DNA of 64,000 nucleotides, from positions 37,367,997-37,431,996 of the forward strand of contig OZ038526.1 in NCBI GenBank assembly GCA_964036665.1, in the 5' to 3' direction. A program made the translations under genes and the position numbers. This document shows positions 1-17,100 of the stretch, in pieces. Below the pieces are notes generated by a model. The model saw nothing but the letters and a program-made list of their open reading frames with translations, did no database searches and was not told where the DNA came from. The number at the start of each line of letters is the position of its first letter. The stretch's first letter is position 1. The DNA comes from Gordius sp. MW1 (Eukaryota; Nematomorpha; Gordioida; Gordea; Gordiidae).

Positions 1-269
1 AACGGAAGGACAACGGACGGACAACGGACGGACAACAAAAGGACATCAGACGGACAACGGACGGACAACGGAAAGACAACGGACGGACAACGGAAGGACA
101 ACGGAAGGACAACGGGCGGACAACGGACGGACAACGGAAGGACATCAGACGGACAACGGACGGACAACGGAAGGACAACGGAAGGACAACGGGCGGACAA
201 CGGACGGACAACGGAAGGACAACGGACGGACAACGGACGGACAACGGAAGGACAACGGAAGGACATCAG

Positions 270-930
270 ACGGACAACGAACGGACAACGAACGGACAAT
301 GAACGGACAACGGACGGACAACAAAAGGACATCAGACGGACAAGGGACGGACAAAGAACGGACAACGGACGGACAACAAAAGGACATCAGACGGACAACG
401 GAAGGACAACGGACGGACAACGGAAGGAGAACGGACGGACAACGGACGGACAACGGGCGGACAACGGACGGACAACGGACGGACAACAGACGGACAACGG
501 AAGGACATCAGACGGACAACGGACGGACAACGGAAGGACAACGGAAGGACAACGGGCGGACAACGGACGGACAACGGACGGACAACGGAAGGACATCAGA
601 CGGACAAGGGACGGACAACGGACGGACAACGGAAGGACAACAAAAGGACATCAGACGGACAAGGGACGGACAAAGAACGGACAACGGACGGACAACGGAC
701 GGACAACAAAAGGACATCAGACGGACAACGGAAGGACAACGGACGGACAACGGAAGGAGAACGGACGGACAACGGACGGACAACGGGCGGACAACGGACG
801 GACAACGGACGGACAACAGACGGACAACGGAAGGACATCAGACGGACAACGGACGGACAACGGAAGGACAACGGAAGGACAACGGGCGGACAACGGACGG
901 ACAACGGACGGACAACGGAAGGACATCAGA
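270..930 (+). repeat. 330-bp higher-order repeat, two copies
   Basis: Thirty monomers are repeated in tandem. The rare variant ggagaacgg occurs at about 427 and again at about 757, exactly 330 bp apart, and the surrounding variant order (acaagggacgg, acaaagaacgg, acaacaaaagg, acatcagacgg) is the same in both copies. Boundaries are approximate because the flanks are also satellite. Confidence 0.8.
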
Positions 931-3374
931 CGGACAAGGGACGGACAACGGACGGACAACGGAAGGACATCAGACGGACAACGGACGGACAACGAACGGA
1001 CAACGGACGGACAACGAACGGACAACGGAAGGACAACGGAAGGACAACGGACGGACAACGAACGGACAATAAACGGACAACGGACAGACAACAAAAGGAC
1101 ATCTGACGGACAACGGAAGGACAACGGACGGACAACGGACGGACAACGGAAGGACAACGGAAGGACAACGGGCGGACAACGGACGGACAACGAACGGACA
1201 ACGAACGGACATAAGACGGACAACAAAAGGACATCTGACGGACAACGGAAGGACTACGGACGGACAAAGGACGGACAACGGAAGGACAACGGAAGGACAA
1301 CGGGCGGACAACGAACGGACAACGAACGGACAACGAACGGACAACGAACGGACAACGGACAGACAACAAAAGGACATCAGACGGACAACGGAAGGACAAC
1401 GGACGGACAACGGACGGACAACGGAAGGACAACGGAAGGACAACGGGCGGACAACGAACGGACAACGAACGGACAACGGACAGAGAACAAAAGGACATCT
1501 GACGGACAATGGAAGGACAACGGACGGACAACGGACGGACAACGGAAGGACAACGGACGGACAACGGACGGACAAAGGAAGGACAACGGAAGGACAACGG
1601 AAGGACAACGGATGGACAACGGGCGGACAACGGACGGACAACAAAATGACATCAGAAGGACAACGGAAGGACAATGGAAGGACAACAGAAGGACAACGGA
1701 AGGACAACGGAAGGACAACGGAAGGACAACGGAAGGACAACGGGCGGACAACGGACGGACAACGGAAGGACATCAGACGGACAACGGACGGACAACGGAA
1801 GGACAACGGACGGACAACGGACGGACAACGGAAGGACAACGGGCGGACAACGGACGGACAACGGAAGCACAACGGAATGACAACGGGCGGACAACGGACG
1901 GACAACGGAAGGACATCAGACGGACAACGGACGGACAACGGAAGGACAACAAACGGACAACGAACGGACAACGAACGGACAACGGGCGGACAACGGAAGG
2001 ACAACGGAAGGACAACGGAAGGACAACGGACGGACAACGGACGGACAACAAAAGGACATCAAACGGACAACGGACGGACAACGGAAGGACAACGGACGGA
2101 CAACGGAAGGAGAACGGAAGGACAACGGGCGGACAACGGACGGACAACGGACGGACAACTAACGGACAACAAAATGACATCAGACGGACAACGGAAGGAC
2201 AACGGATGGACAACGGGCGGACAACGGACGGACAACAAAATGACATCAGACGGACAACGGAAGGACAACGGAAGGACAACGGAAGGACAACGGGCGGACA
2301 ACGGACGGACAACGGAAGGACATCAGACGGACAACGGACGGACAACGGACGGACAACGGACGGACAACGGACGGACAACGGAAGGACAACGGACGGACAA
2401 CGGAGGGACAACGAACGGACAACGGAAGGACAACGGAAGGACAACGGACGGACAACGAACGGACAATAAACGGACAACGGACAGACAACAAAAGGACATC
2501 TGACGGACAACGGAAGGACAACGGACGGACAACGGACGGACAACGGAAGGACAACGGAAGGACAACGGGCGGACAACGGACGGACAACGAACGGACAACG
2601 GACGGACAATAAACGGACAACGGACAGACAACAAAAGGACATCTGACGGACAACGGAAGGACAACGGACGGACAACGGACGGACAACGGAAGGACAACGG
2701 AAGGACAACGGGCGGACAACGGACGGACAACGGAAGGACAACAAAAGGACATCAGACGGACAACGAACGGACAACGAACGGACAACGAACGGACAACGAA
2801 CGGACAACGAACGGACAACGAACGGACAACGGATAGACAACGAAAGGACATCAGACGGACAACGGGCGGACAACGGACGGACAACGGAAGCACAACGGAA
2901 TGACAACGGGCGGACAACGGACGGACAACGGAAGGACATCAGACGGACAACGGACGGACAACGGAAGGACAACAAACGGACAACGAACGGACAACGAACG
3001 GACAACGGGCGGACAACGGAAGGACAACGGACGGACAACGGACGGACAACGGAAGGACAACGGAAGGACAACGGGCGGACAACGGACGGACAACGGAAGG
3101 ACAACAAAAGGACATCAGACGGACAACGAACGGACAACGAACGGACAACGAACGGACAACGAACGGACAACGAACGGACAACGAACGGACAACGGATAGA
3201 CAACAAAAGGACATCAGACGGACAACGGACGGACAACGAACGGACAACGGACGGACAACGGACGGACAACAAAATGACATCAGACGGACAACGGACGGAC
3301 AACGGAAGGACAACAAAAGGACATCAGACGGACAACGGACGGACAACAAAAGGACATCAGACGGACAACGGACG

Positions 3375-6300
3375 GACAACGGAAGGACAACGGACGGACA
3401 ACGGAAGGACAACGGAAGGACAACGGGCGGACAACGAACGGACAACGAACGGACAACGGACGGACAACGGAAGGACAACGGACGGACAACGGAAGGACAA
3501 CGGAAGGACAACGGGCGGACAACGGACGGACAACGGAAGGACAACGAGCGGACATCAGACGGACAACGGACGGACAACGGAAGGACAACAAAAGGACATG
3601 AGACGGACAACGAACGGACAACGAACGGACAACGAACGGACAACGAACGGTCAACGGACAGACAACAAAAGGACATCAGACGGACAACGGACGGACAACG
3701 AACGGACAACGGACGGACAACGGACGGACAACTAACGGACAACAAAATGACATCAGACGGACAACGGAAGGACAACGGATGGACAACGGGCGGACAACGG
3801 ACGGACAACAAAATGACATCAGACGGACAACGGACGTACAACGGAAGGACAACGGAAGGACAACGGAAGGACAACGGAAGGACAACGGGCGGACAACGGA
3901 CGGACAACGGAAGGACATCAGACGGACAACGGACGGACAACGGACGGACAACGGACGGACAACGGAAGGACAACGGACGGACAACGGACGGACAACGAAC
4001 GGACAACGGAAGGACAACGGAAGGACAACGGACGGACAACGAACGGACAATAAACGGACAACGGACAGACAACAAAAGGACATCTGACGGACAACGGAAG
4101 GACAACGGACGGACAACGGACGGACAACGGAAGGACAACGGAAGGACAACGGGCGGACAACGGACGGACAACGAACGGACAACGAACGGACAACGGACAG
4201 ACAACAAAAGGACATCAGACGGACAACGGAAGGACAACGGACGGACAACGGACGGACAACGGAAGGACAACGGAAGGACAACGGGCGGACAACGAACGGA
4301 CAACGAACGGACAACGAACGGACAACGGACAGACAACAAAAGGACATCTGACGGACAACGGAAGGACAACGGACGGACAACGGAAGGACAACGGAAGGAC
4401 AACGGGCGGACAACGGACGGACAACGGAAGGACATCAGACGGACAACGAACGGACAACGGAAGGACAACAAAAGGACATCAGACGGACAACGAACGGACA
4501 ACGGAAGGACAACGGACGGACAACGGACGGACAACGGAAGGACAACGGAAGGACAACGGGCGGACAACGGACGGACAACGGAAGGACAACAAAAGGACAT
4601 CAGACGGACAACGAACGGACAACGAACGGACAACGAACGGACAACGAACGGACAACGAACGGACAACGGATAGACAACAAAAGGACATCAGACGGACAAC
4701 GGACGGACAACGGACGGACAACGGACGGACAACGGATGGACAACGGGCGGACAACGGACGGACAACGGACGGACAACGGACGGACAACGGACGGACAACG
4801 GAAGGACAACGGACGGACAACGGACGGACAACGAACGGACAACGGAAGGACAACGGAAGGACAACGGACGGACAACGAACGGACAATAAACGGACAACGG
4901 ACAGACAACAAAAGGACAACGGAAGGACAACGGGCGGACAACGGAAGGACAATGGGCGGACAACGGGCCGACAACGGACGGACAACGGAAGGACATCAGA
5001 CGGACAAGGGACGGACAACGGATGGACAACGGACGGACAACGGACGGACAACAAAAGGACATCAGACGGACAACGAACGGACAACGGGCGGACAACGGAC
5101 GGACAACGGAAGGACATCAGATGGACAAGGGACGGACAACGGATGGACAACGGAAGGACATCAGACGGACAACGGACGGAGAAGGGAAGGACAACAAAAG
5201 GACATCAGACGGACAACGGACGGACAACAAAAGGACATCAGACGGACAACGGACGGACAACGGAAGGACAACGGACGGACAACGGAAGGACAACGGACGG
5301 ACAACGGAAGGACAACGGAAGGACAACGGGCGGACAACGAACGGACAACGAACGGACAACGGACGGACAACGGAAGGACAACGGACGGACAACGGAAGGA
5401 CAACGGAAGGACAACGGGCGGACAACGGACGGACAACGGAAGGACAACGAGCGGACATCAGACGGACAACGGACGGACAACGGAAGGACAACAAAAGGAC
5501 ATGAGACGGACAACGAACGGACAACGAACGGACAACGAACGGACAACGAACGGTCAACGGACAGACAACAAAAGGACATCAGACGGACAACGGACGGACA
5601 ACGAACGGACAACGGACGGACAACGGACGGACAACTAACGGACAACAAAATGACATCAGACGGACAACGGAAGGACAACGGATGGACAACGGGCGGACAA
5701 CGGACGGACAACAAAATGACATCAGACGGACAACGGACGTACAACGGAAGGACAACGGAAGGACAACGGAAGGACAACGGAAGGACAACGGGCGGACAAC
5801 GGACGGACAACGGAAGGACATCAGACGGACAACGGACGGACAACGGACGGACAACGGACGGACAACGGAAGGACAACGGACGGACAACGGACGGACAACG
5901 AACGGACAACGGAAGGACAACGGAAGGACAACGGACGGACAACGAACGGACAATAAACGGACAACGGACAGACAACAAAAGGACATCTGACGGACAACGG
6001 AAGGACAACGGACGGACAACGGACGGACAACGGAAGGACAACGGAAGGACAACGGGCGGACAACGGACGGACAACGAACGGACAACGAACGGACAACGGA
6101 CAGACAACAAAAGGACATCAGACGGACAACGGAAGGACAACGGACGGACAACGGACGGACAACGGAAGGACAACGGAAGGACAACGGGCGGACAACGAAC
6201 GGACAACGAACGGACAACGAACGGACAACGGACAGACAACAAAAGGACATCTGACGGACAACGGAAGGACAACGGACGGACAACGGAAGGACAACGGAAG

Positions 6301-6813
6301 GACAACGGGCGGACAACGGACGGACAACGGAAGGACATCAGACGGACAACGAACGGACAACGGAAGGACAACAAAAGGACATCAGACGGACAACGAACGG
6401 ACAACGGAAGGACAACGGACGGACAACGGACGGACAACGGAAGGACAACGGATAGACAACGGGCGGACAACGGACGGACAACGGAAGGACAACAAAAGGA
6501 CATCAGACGGACAACGAACGGACAACGAACGGACAACGAACGGACAACGAACGGACAACGAACGGACAACGGATAGACAACAAAAGGACATCAGACGGAC
6601 AACGGACGGACAACGGACGGACAACGGACGGACAACGGATGGACAACGGGCGGACAACGGACGGACAACGGACGGACAACGGACGGACAACGGACGGACA
6701 ACGGAAGGACAACGGACGGACAACGGACGGACAACGAACGGACAACGGAAGGACAACGGAAGGACAACGGACGGACAACGAACGGACAATAAACGGACAA
6801 CGGACAGACAACA
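3375..6813 (+). repeat. 1903-bp spaced higher-order duplication
   Basis: About 1.54 kb (roughly 3375-4910) recurs at roughly 5278-6813 with a constant offset of 1903 bp, which is 173 monomers. Diagnostic variants shared at that offset include acaacgagcgg, the actaacgg monomer, aaaatgacatc pairs and gtacaac. The two copies are separated by a short stretch of other satellite. Limits were judged from where the variant order diverges. Confidence 0.75.
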
Positions 6814-7529
6814 AAAGGACATCTGACGGACAACGGAAGGACAACGGACGGACAACGGACGGACAACGGAAGGACAACGGAAGGACAACGGGCGGACAAC
6901 GGACGGACAACGAACGGACAACGAACGGACATCAGACGGACAACGAACGGACAACGAACGGACAACGAACGGACAACGAACGGACAACGAACGGACAACG
7001 GATAGACAACAAAAGGACATCAGACGGACAACGGACGGACAACGGAAGGACAACGGACGGACAACGGAAGGACAACGGAAGGACAACGGGCGGACAACGA
7101 ACGGACAACGAACGGACAACGGAAGGACAACGGACGGACAACGGAAGGACAACGGAAGGACAACGGAAGGACAACGGACGGACAACGGACGGACAACGGA
7201 CGGACAACGGAAGGACAACGGAAGGACAACGGGCGGACAACGAACGGACAACAAACGGACAACAGACAGACAACAAAAGGACATCTGACGGACAACGGAA
7301 GGACAACGGGCGGACAACGGACGGACAACGGACGGACAAAGGAAGGACATCAGACGGACAAGGGACGGACAACGCACGGACAACGGAAGGACATCAGACG
7401 GACAACCGACGGACAAGAACGGACAACGGACGGACAACGAACGGACAACGGAAGGACAACGGAAGGACAACGGACGGACAACGGACGGACAACGGACGGA
7501 CAACGGAAGGACAACGGAAGGACAACGGA

Positions 7530-8620
7530 AGGACAATGGGCGGACAACGGGCGGACAACGGACGGACAACGGAAGGACATCAGACGGACAAGGGACGGAC
7601 AACGGATGGACAACGGACGGACAACGGACGGACAACAAAAGGACATCAGACGGACAACGAACGGACAACGGGCGGACAACGGACGGACAACGGAAGGACA
7701 TCAGATGGACAAGGGACGGACAACGGATGGACAACGGAAGGACATCAGACGGACAACGGACGGACAAGGGAAGGACAACAAAAGGACATCAGACGGACAA
7801 CGGACGGACAACAAAAGGACATCAGACGGACAACGGACGGACAACGGAAGGACAACGGACGGACAACGGAAGGACAACGGACGGACAACGGAAGGACAAC
7901 GGAAGGACAACGGGCGGACAACGAACGGACAACGAACGGACAACGGACGGACAACGGAAGGACAACGGACGGACAACGGAAGGACAACGGAAGGACAACG
8001 GGCGGACAACGGACGGACAACAGAAGGACAACGGGCGGACATCAGACGGACAACGGACGGACAACGGAAGGACAACAAAAGGACATCAGACGGACAACGA
8101 ACGGACAACGAACGGACAACGAACGGACAACGAACGGACAACGAACGGACAACGGATAGACAACAAAAGGACATCAGACGGACAACGGACGGACAACGAA
8201 CGGACAACGGACGGACAACGGACGGACAACAAAATGACATCAGACGGACAAGGGACGGACAACGGATGGACAACGGACGGACAACGGACGGACAACAAAA
8301 GGACATCAGACGGACAACGAACGGACAACGGGCGGACAACGGACGGACAACGGAAGGACATCAGATGGACAAGGGACGGACAACGGATGGACAACGGAAG
8401 GACATCAGACGGACAACGGACGGACAAGGGAAGGACAACAAAAGGACATCAGACGGACAACGGACGGACAACAAAAGGACATCAGACGGACAACGGACGG
8501 ACAACGGAAGGACAACGGACGGACAACGGAAGGACAACGGACGGACAACGGAAGGACAACGGAAGGACAACGGGCGGACAACGAACGGACAACGAACGGA
8601 CAACGGACGGACAACGGACG
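7530..8620 (+). repeat. 660-bp tandem higher-order repeat
   Basis: The variant string around 7606-8020 recurs 660 bp (60 monomers) downstream, around 8266-8620. It includes the paired acatcagatgg-acaagggacgg and the acaagggaagg monomer. A related version lies near 5020-5440. Ends are approximate. Confidence 0.65.
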
Positions 8621-11129
8621 GACAACAAAATGACATCAGACGGACAACGGAAGAACAACGGACGGACAACGGACGGACAACGGAAGGACAACGGAAGGAC
8701 AACGGGCGGACAACGAACGGACAACGAACGGACAACGGACAGACAACAAAAGGACATCTGACGGACAACGGAAGGACTACGGACGGACAACGGACGGACA
8801 ACGGAAGGACAACGGAAGGACAACGGGCGGACAACGAACGGACAACGAACGGACAACGAACGGACAACGAACGGACAACGGACAGACAACAAAAGGACAT
8901 CAGACGGACAACGGAAGAACAACGGACGGACAACGGACGGACAACGGAAGGACAACGGAAGGACAACGGGCGGACAACGAACGGACAACGAACGGACAAC
9001 GGACAGAGAACAAAAGGACATCTGACGGACAATGGAAGGACAACGGACGGACAACGGACGGACAACGGAAGGACAACGGACGGACAACGGACGGACAAAG
9101 GAAGGACAACGGAAGGACAACGGAAGGACAACGGATGGACAACGGGCGGACAACGGACGGACAACAAAATGACATCAGAAGGACAACGGAAGGACAACGG
9201 AAGGACAACGGAAGGACAACGGAAGGACAACGGAAGGACAACGGACGGACAACGGAAGGACATCAGACGGACAACGGACGGACAACGGACGGACAACGGA
9301 CGGACAACGGACGGACAACGGAAGGACAACGGACGGACAACGGACGGACAACGAACGGACAACGGAAGGACAACGGAAGGACAACGGACGGACAACGAAC
9401 GGACAATAAACGGACAACGGACAGACAACAAAAGGACATCTGACGGACAACGGAAGGACAACGGACGGACAACGGACGGACAACGGAAGGACAACGGAAG
9501 GACAACGGGCGGACAACGGACGGACAACGAACGGACAACGAACGGACATCAGACGGACAACGAACGGACAACGAACGGACAACGAACGGACAACGAACGG
9601 ACAACGAACGGACAACGGATAGACAACAAAAGGACATCAGACGGACAACGGACGGACAACGGAAGGACAACGGACGGACAACGGAAGGACAACGGACGGA
9701 CAACGGAAGGACAACGGAAGGACAACGGGCGGACAACGAACGGACAACGAACGGACAACGGACGGACAACGGAAGGACAACGGACGGACAACGGAAGGAC
9801 AACGGAAGGACAACGGGCGGACAACGGACGGACAACGGAAGGACAACGGGCGGACATCAGACAGACAACGGACGGACAACGGAAGGACAACAAAAGGACA
9901 TCAGACGGACAACGAACGGACAACGAACGGACAACGAAAGGACAACGAACGGACAACGAACGGACAACGGGCGGACAACGGGCGGACAACGGAAGGACAA
10001 CGGAAGGACAACGGAAGGACAACGGAAGGACAACGGAAGGACAACGAACGGACAACGAACGGACAACGAACGGACAACGAACGGACAACGGACGGACAAC
10101 AAAAGGACATCAGACGGACAAGGGACGGACAACGAACGGACAACGGACGGACAAGGACGGACAACAAAAGGACATCAGACGGACAACGGACGGACAACTG
10201 AAGGACAACGGACGGACAACGGAAGGACAACGGACGGACAACGGACGGACAACGGGCGGACAACGGACGGACAACGGACGGACAACGGAAGGACATCAGA
10301 CGGACAACGGACGGACAACGGAAGGACAACGGAAGGACAACGGGCGGACAACGGACGGACAACGGACGGACAACGGAAGGACATCAGACGGACAACGGAC
10401 GGACAACGAACGGACAACGGAAGGACAACGGAAGGACAACGGACGGACAACGGGCGGACAAAGGACGGACAACGGACGGACAACGGGCGGACAAAGGACG
10501 GACAACGGACGGACAACGGACATACAACGGGCGGACAACGGAAGGACAACGGGCGGACAACGGACGGACAACGGAAGGACATCAGACGGACAACGGACGG
10601 ACAACGGAAGGACAACGGAAGGACAACGGAAGGACAACGGGCGGACAACGGGCGGACAACGGACGGACAACGGGCGGACAACGGACGGACAACGGAAGGA
10701 CATCAGACGGACAACGGACGGACAACGGGCGGACAACGGGCGGACAACGGACGGACAACGGAAGGACAACGGACGGACAACGGAAGGACATCAGACGGAC
10801 AACGGACGGACAACGGACGGACAACAAAAGGACATCAGACGGACAACGGAAGGACAACGGATGGACAACGGAAGGAGAACGGACGGACAACGGACGGACA
10901 ACGGGCGGACAACGGGCGGACAACGGACGGACAACGGAAGGACAACGGACGGACAACGGAAGGACATCAGACGGACAACGGACGGACAACGGACGGACAA
11001 CGGGCGGACAACGGACGGACAACGGACGGACAACGGAAGGACAACGGGCGGACAACGGACGGACAACGGACGGACATCACGGACAACTGAAGGACAACGG
11101 ACGGACAACGAACGGACAACGAACGGACA

Positions 11130-14100
11130 TCAGACGGACAACGAACGGACAACGAACGGACAACGAACGGACAACGAACGGACAACGGATAGACAACAAA
11201 AGGACATCAGACGGACAACGGACGGACAACGGAAGGACAACGGACGGACAACGGAAGGACAACGGAAGGACAACGGGCGGACAACGAACGGACAACGAAC
11301 GGACAACGGACGGACAATAAACGGACAACGGACAGACAACAAAAGGACATCTGACGGACAACGGAAGGACAACGGACGGACAACGGACGGACAACGGAAG
11401 GACAACGGAAGGACAACGGGCGGACAACGGACGGACAACGGAAGGACAACAAAAGGACATCAGACGGACAACGAACGGACAACGAACGGACAACGAACGG
11501 ACAACGAACGGACAACGAACGGACAACGGATAGACAACAAAAGGACATCAGACGGACAACGGACGGACAACGAACGGACAATAAACGGACAACGGACAGA
11601 CAACAAAAGGACATCTGACGGACAACGGAAGGACAACGGACGGACAACGGACGGACAACGGAAGGACAACGGAAGGACAACGGGCGGACAACGGACGGAC
11701 AACGGAAGGACAACAAAAGGACATCAGACGGACAACGGAAGGACAACGGAAGGACAACGGACGGACAACGAACGGACAATAAACGGACAACGGACAGACA
11801 ACGGACGGACAACGGACGGACAACGGAAGGACAACGGACGGACAACGGACGGACAACGAACGGACAACGGAAGGACAACGGAAGGACAACGGACGGACAA
11901 CGAACGGACAATAAACGGACAACGGACAGACAACAAAAGGACATCTGACGGACAACGGAAGGACAACGGACGGACAATAAACGGACAACGGACAGACAAC
12001 AAAAGGACATCTGACGGACAACGGAAGGACAACGGACGGACAACGGACGGACAACGGAAGGACAACGGAAGGACAACGGGCGGACAACGGACGGACAACG
12101 GAAGGACAACAAAAGGACATCAGACGGACAACGGACGGACAACTGAAGGACAACGGACGGACAACGGAAGGACAACGGAAGGACAACGGACGGACAACGA
12201 ACGGACAATAAACGGACAACGGACAGACAACAAAAGGACATCTGACGGACAACGGAAGGACAACGGACGGACAACAAACGGACAACGGACAGACAACAAA
12301 AAGACATCTGACGGACAACGGAAGGACTACGGACGGACAACGGACGGACAACGGAAGGACAACGGAAGGACAACGGGCGGACAACGAACGGACAACGAAC
12401 GGACAACGAACGGACAACGAACGGACAACGGACAGACAACAAAAGGACATCAGACGGACAACGGAAGGACAACGGACGGACAACGGATAGACAACAAAAG
12501 GACATCAGACGGACAACGGACGGACAACGGAAGGACAACGGACGGACAACGGAAGGACAACGGAAGGACAACGGGCGGACAACGAACGGACAACGAACGG
12601 ACAACGGACGGACAATAAACGGACAACGGACAGACAACAAAAGGACATCTGACGGACAACGGAAGGACAACGGACGGACAACGGACGAACAACGGAAGGA
12701 CAACGGAAGGACAACGGGCGGACAACGGACGGACAACGGAAGGACAACAAAAGGACATCAGACGGACAACGAACGGACAACGAACGGACAACGAACGGAC
12801 AACGAACGGACAACGGATAGACAACAAAAGGACATCAGACGGACAACGGACGGACAACGAACGGACAATAAACGGACAACGGACAGACAACAAAAGGACA
12901 TCTGACGGACAACGGAAGGACAACGGACGGACAACGGACGGACAACGGAAGGACAACGGAAGGACAACGGGCGGACAACGGACGGACAACGGAAGGACAA
13001 CAAAAGGACATCAGACGGACAACGAACGGACAACGAACGGACAACGAACGGACAACGAACGGACAACGAACGGACAACGAACGGACAACGAACGGACAAC
13101 GAACGGACAACGGATAGACAACAAAAGGACATCAGACGGACAACGGACGGACAACGAACGGACAACGGACGGACAACGGACGGACAACAAAATGACATCA
13201 GACGGACAACGGACGGACAACGGAAGGACAACAAAAGGACATCAGACGGACAACGGACGGACAACAAAAGGACATCAGACGGACAACGGACGGACAACGG
13301 AAGGACAACGGACGGACAACGGAAGGACAACGGAAGGACAACGGGCGGACAACGAACGGACAACGAACGGACAACGGACGGACAACGGAAGGACAACGGA
13401 CGGACAACGGAAGGACAACGGAAGGACAACGGGCGGACAACGGACGGACAACGGAAGGACAACGAGCGGACATCAGACGGACAACGGACGGACAACGGAA
13501 GGACAACAAAAGGACATCAGACGGACAACGAACGGACAACGAACGGACAACGAACGGACAACGAACGGACAACGAACGGTCAACGGACAGACAACAAAAG
13601 GACATCAGACGGACAACGGACGGACAACGAACGGACAACGGACGGACAACGGACGGACAACTAACGGACAACAAAATGACATCAGACGGACAACGGAAGG
13701 ACAACGGATGGACAACGGGCGGACAACGGACGGACAACAAAATGACATCAGACGGACAACGGACGTACAACGGAAGGACAACGGAAGGACAACGGAAGGA
13801 CAACGGAAGGACAACGGAAGGACAACGGGCGGACAACGGAAGGACATCAGACGGACAACGGAAGGACAACGGACGGACAACGGAAGGACATCAGACGGAC
13901 AACGGACGGACAACGGACGGACAACGGAAGGACAACGGGCGGACAACGGTCGGACAACGGACGGACAACGGAAGGACATCAGACGGACAACGGACGGACA
14001 ACGGAAGGACAACGGAAGGACAACAAACGGACAACGAACGGACAAAGGACGGACAACGGACGGACAACAGACGGACAACGGACGGACAACAAAAGGACAT

Positions 14101-17100
14101 CAGACGGACAAGGGACGGACAACGAACGGACAACGGACGGACAACGGACGGACAACAAAAGGACATCAGACGGACAACGGACGGACAACGGAAGGACAAC
14201 GGACGGACAACGGAAGGACAACGGACGGACAACGGACGGACAACGGACGGACAACGGAAGGACATCAGACGGACAACGGACGGACAACGGAAGGACAACG
14301 GATAGACAACGGGCGGACAACGGACGGACAACGGACGGACAACGGAAGGACATCAGACGGACAAGGGACGGACAACGGACGGACAACGGAAGGACATCAG
14401 ACGGACAAGGGACGGACAACGAACGGACAACGGACGGACAACGGACGGACAACAAAAGGACATCAGACGGACAACGAACGGACAACGAACGGACAACGAA
14501 CGGACAACGAACGGACAACGGACGGACAACGGACAGACAACGGACGGACAACTAACGGACAACAAAATGACATCAGACGGACAACGGAAGGACAACGGAT
14601 GGACAACGGGCGGACAACGGACGGACAACAAAATGACATCAGACGGACAACGGACGTACAACGGAAGGACAACGGAAGGACAACGGAAGGACAACGGAAG
14701 GACAACGGAAGGACAACGGGCGGACAACGGAAGGACATCAGACGGACAACGAACGGACAACGGAAGGACAACAAAAGGACATCAGACGGACAACGAACGG
14801 ACAACGGAACGACAACGGACGGACAACGGACGGACAATGGAAGGACAACGGAAGGACAACGGAAGGACAACGGGCGGACAACGGACGGACAACGGAAGGA
14901 CATCAGACGGACAAGGGACGGACAACGGATGGACAACGGAAGGACATCAGACGGACAACGGACGGACAACGGAAGGACAACAAAAGGACATCAGACGGAC
15001 AACGGACGGACAACAAAAGGACATCAGACGGACAACGAACGGACAACGAACGGACAACGAACGGACAACGAACGGACAACGGATAGACAACAAAAGGACA
15101 TCAGACGGACAACGGACGGACAACGGAAGGACAACGGACGGACAACGGAAGGACAACGGAAGGACAACGGGCGGACAACGAACGGACAACGAACGGACAA
15201 CGGACGGACAATAAACGGACAACGGACAGACAACAAAAGGACATCTGACGGACAACGGAAGGACAACGGACGGACAACGGACGGACAACGGAAGGACAAC
15301 GGAAGGACAACGGGCGGACAACGGACGGACAACGGAAGGACAACAAAAGGACATCAGACGGACAACGAACGGACAACGAACGGACAACGAACGGACAACG
15401 AACGGACAACGAACGGACAACGGATAGACAACAAAAGGACATCAGACGGACAACGGACGGACAACGAACGGACAATAAACGGACAACGGACAGACAACAA
15501 AAGGACATCTGACGGACAACGGAAGGACAACGGACGGACAACGGACGGACAACGGAAGGACAACGGAAGGACAACGGGCGGACAACGGACGGACAACGGA
15601 AGGACAACAAAAGGACATCAGACGGACAACGGAAGGACAACGGAAGGACAACGGACGGACAACGAACGGACAATAAACGGACAACGGACAGACAACGGAC
15701 GGACAACGGACGGACAACGGAAGGACAACGGACGGACAACGGACGGACAACGAACGGACAACGGAAGGACAACGGAAGGACAACGGACGGACAACGAACG
15801 GACAATAAACGGACAACGGACAGACAACAAAAGGACATCTGACGGACAACGGAAGGACAACGGACGGACAATAAACGGACAACGGACAGACAACAAAAGG
15901 ACATCTGACGGACAACGGAAGGACAACGGACGGACAACGGACGGACAACGGAAGGACAACAAAAGGACATCAGACGGACAACGGACGGACAACTGAAGGA
16001 CAACGGACGGACAACGGAAGGACAACGGAAGGACAACGGACGGACAACGAACGGACAATAAACGGACAACGGACAGACAACAAAAGGACATCTGACGGAC
16101 AACGGAAGGACAACGGACGGACAACAAACGGACAACGGACAGACAACAAAAAGACATCTGACGGACAACGGAAGGACTACGGACGGACAACGGACGGACA
16201 ACGGAAGGACAACGGAAGGACAACGGGCGGACAACGAACGGACAACGAACGGACAACGAACGGACAACGAACGGACAACGGACAGACAACAAAAGGACAT
16301 CAGACGGACAACGGAAGGACAACGGACGGACAACGGATAGACAACAAAAGGACATCAGACGGACAACGGACGGACAACGGAAGGACAACGGACGGACAAC
16401 GGAAGGACAACGGAAGGACAACGGGCGGACAACGAACGGACAACGAACGGACAACGGACGGACAATAAACGGACAACGGACAGACAACAAAAGGACATCT
16501 GACGGACAACGGAAGGACAACGGACGGACCACGGACGAACAACGTAAGGACAACGGAAGGACAACGGGCGGACAACGGACGGACAACGGAAGGACAACAA
16601 AAGGACATCAGACGGACAACGAACGGACAACGAACGGACAACGAACGGACAACGAACGGACAACGGATAGACAACAAAAGGACATCAGACGGACAACGGA
16701 CGGACAACGAACGGACAATAAACGGACAACGGACAGACAACAAAAGGACATCTGACGGACAACGGAAGGACAACGGACGGACAACGGACGGACAACGGAA
16801 GGACAACGGAAGGACAACGGGCGGACAACGGACGGACAACGGAAGGACAACAAAAGGACATCAGACGGACAACGAACGGACAACGAACGGACAACGAACG
16901 GACAACGAACGGACAACGAACGGACAACGAACGGACAACGAACGGACAACGGATAGACAACAAAAGGACATCAGACGGACAACGGACGGACAACGAACGG
17001 ACAACGGACGGACAACGGACGGACAACAAAATGACATCAGACGGACAACGGACGGACAACGGAAGGACAACAAAAGGACATCAGACGGACAACGGACGGA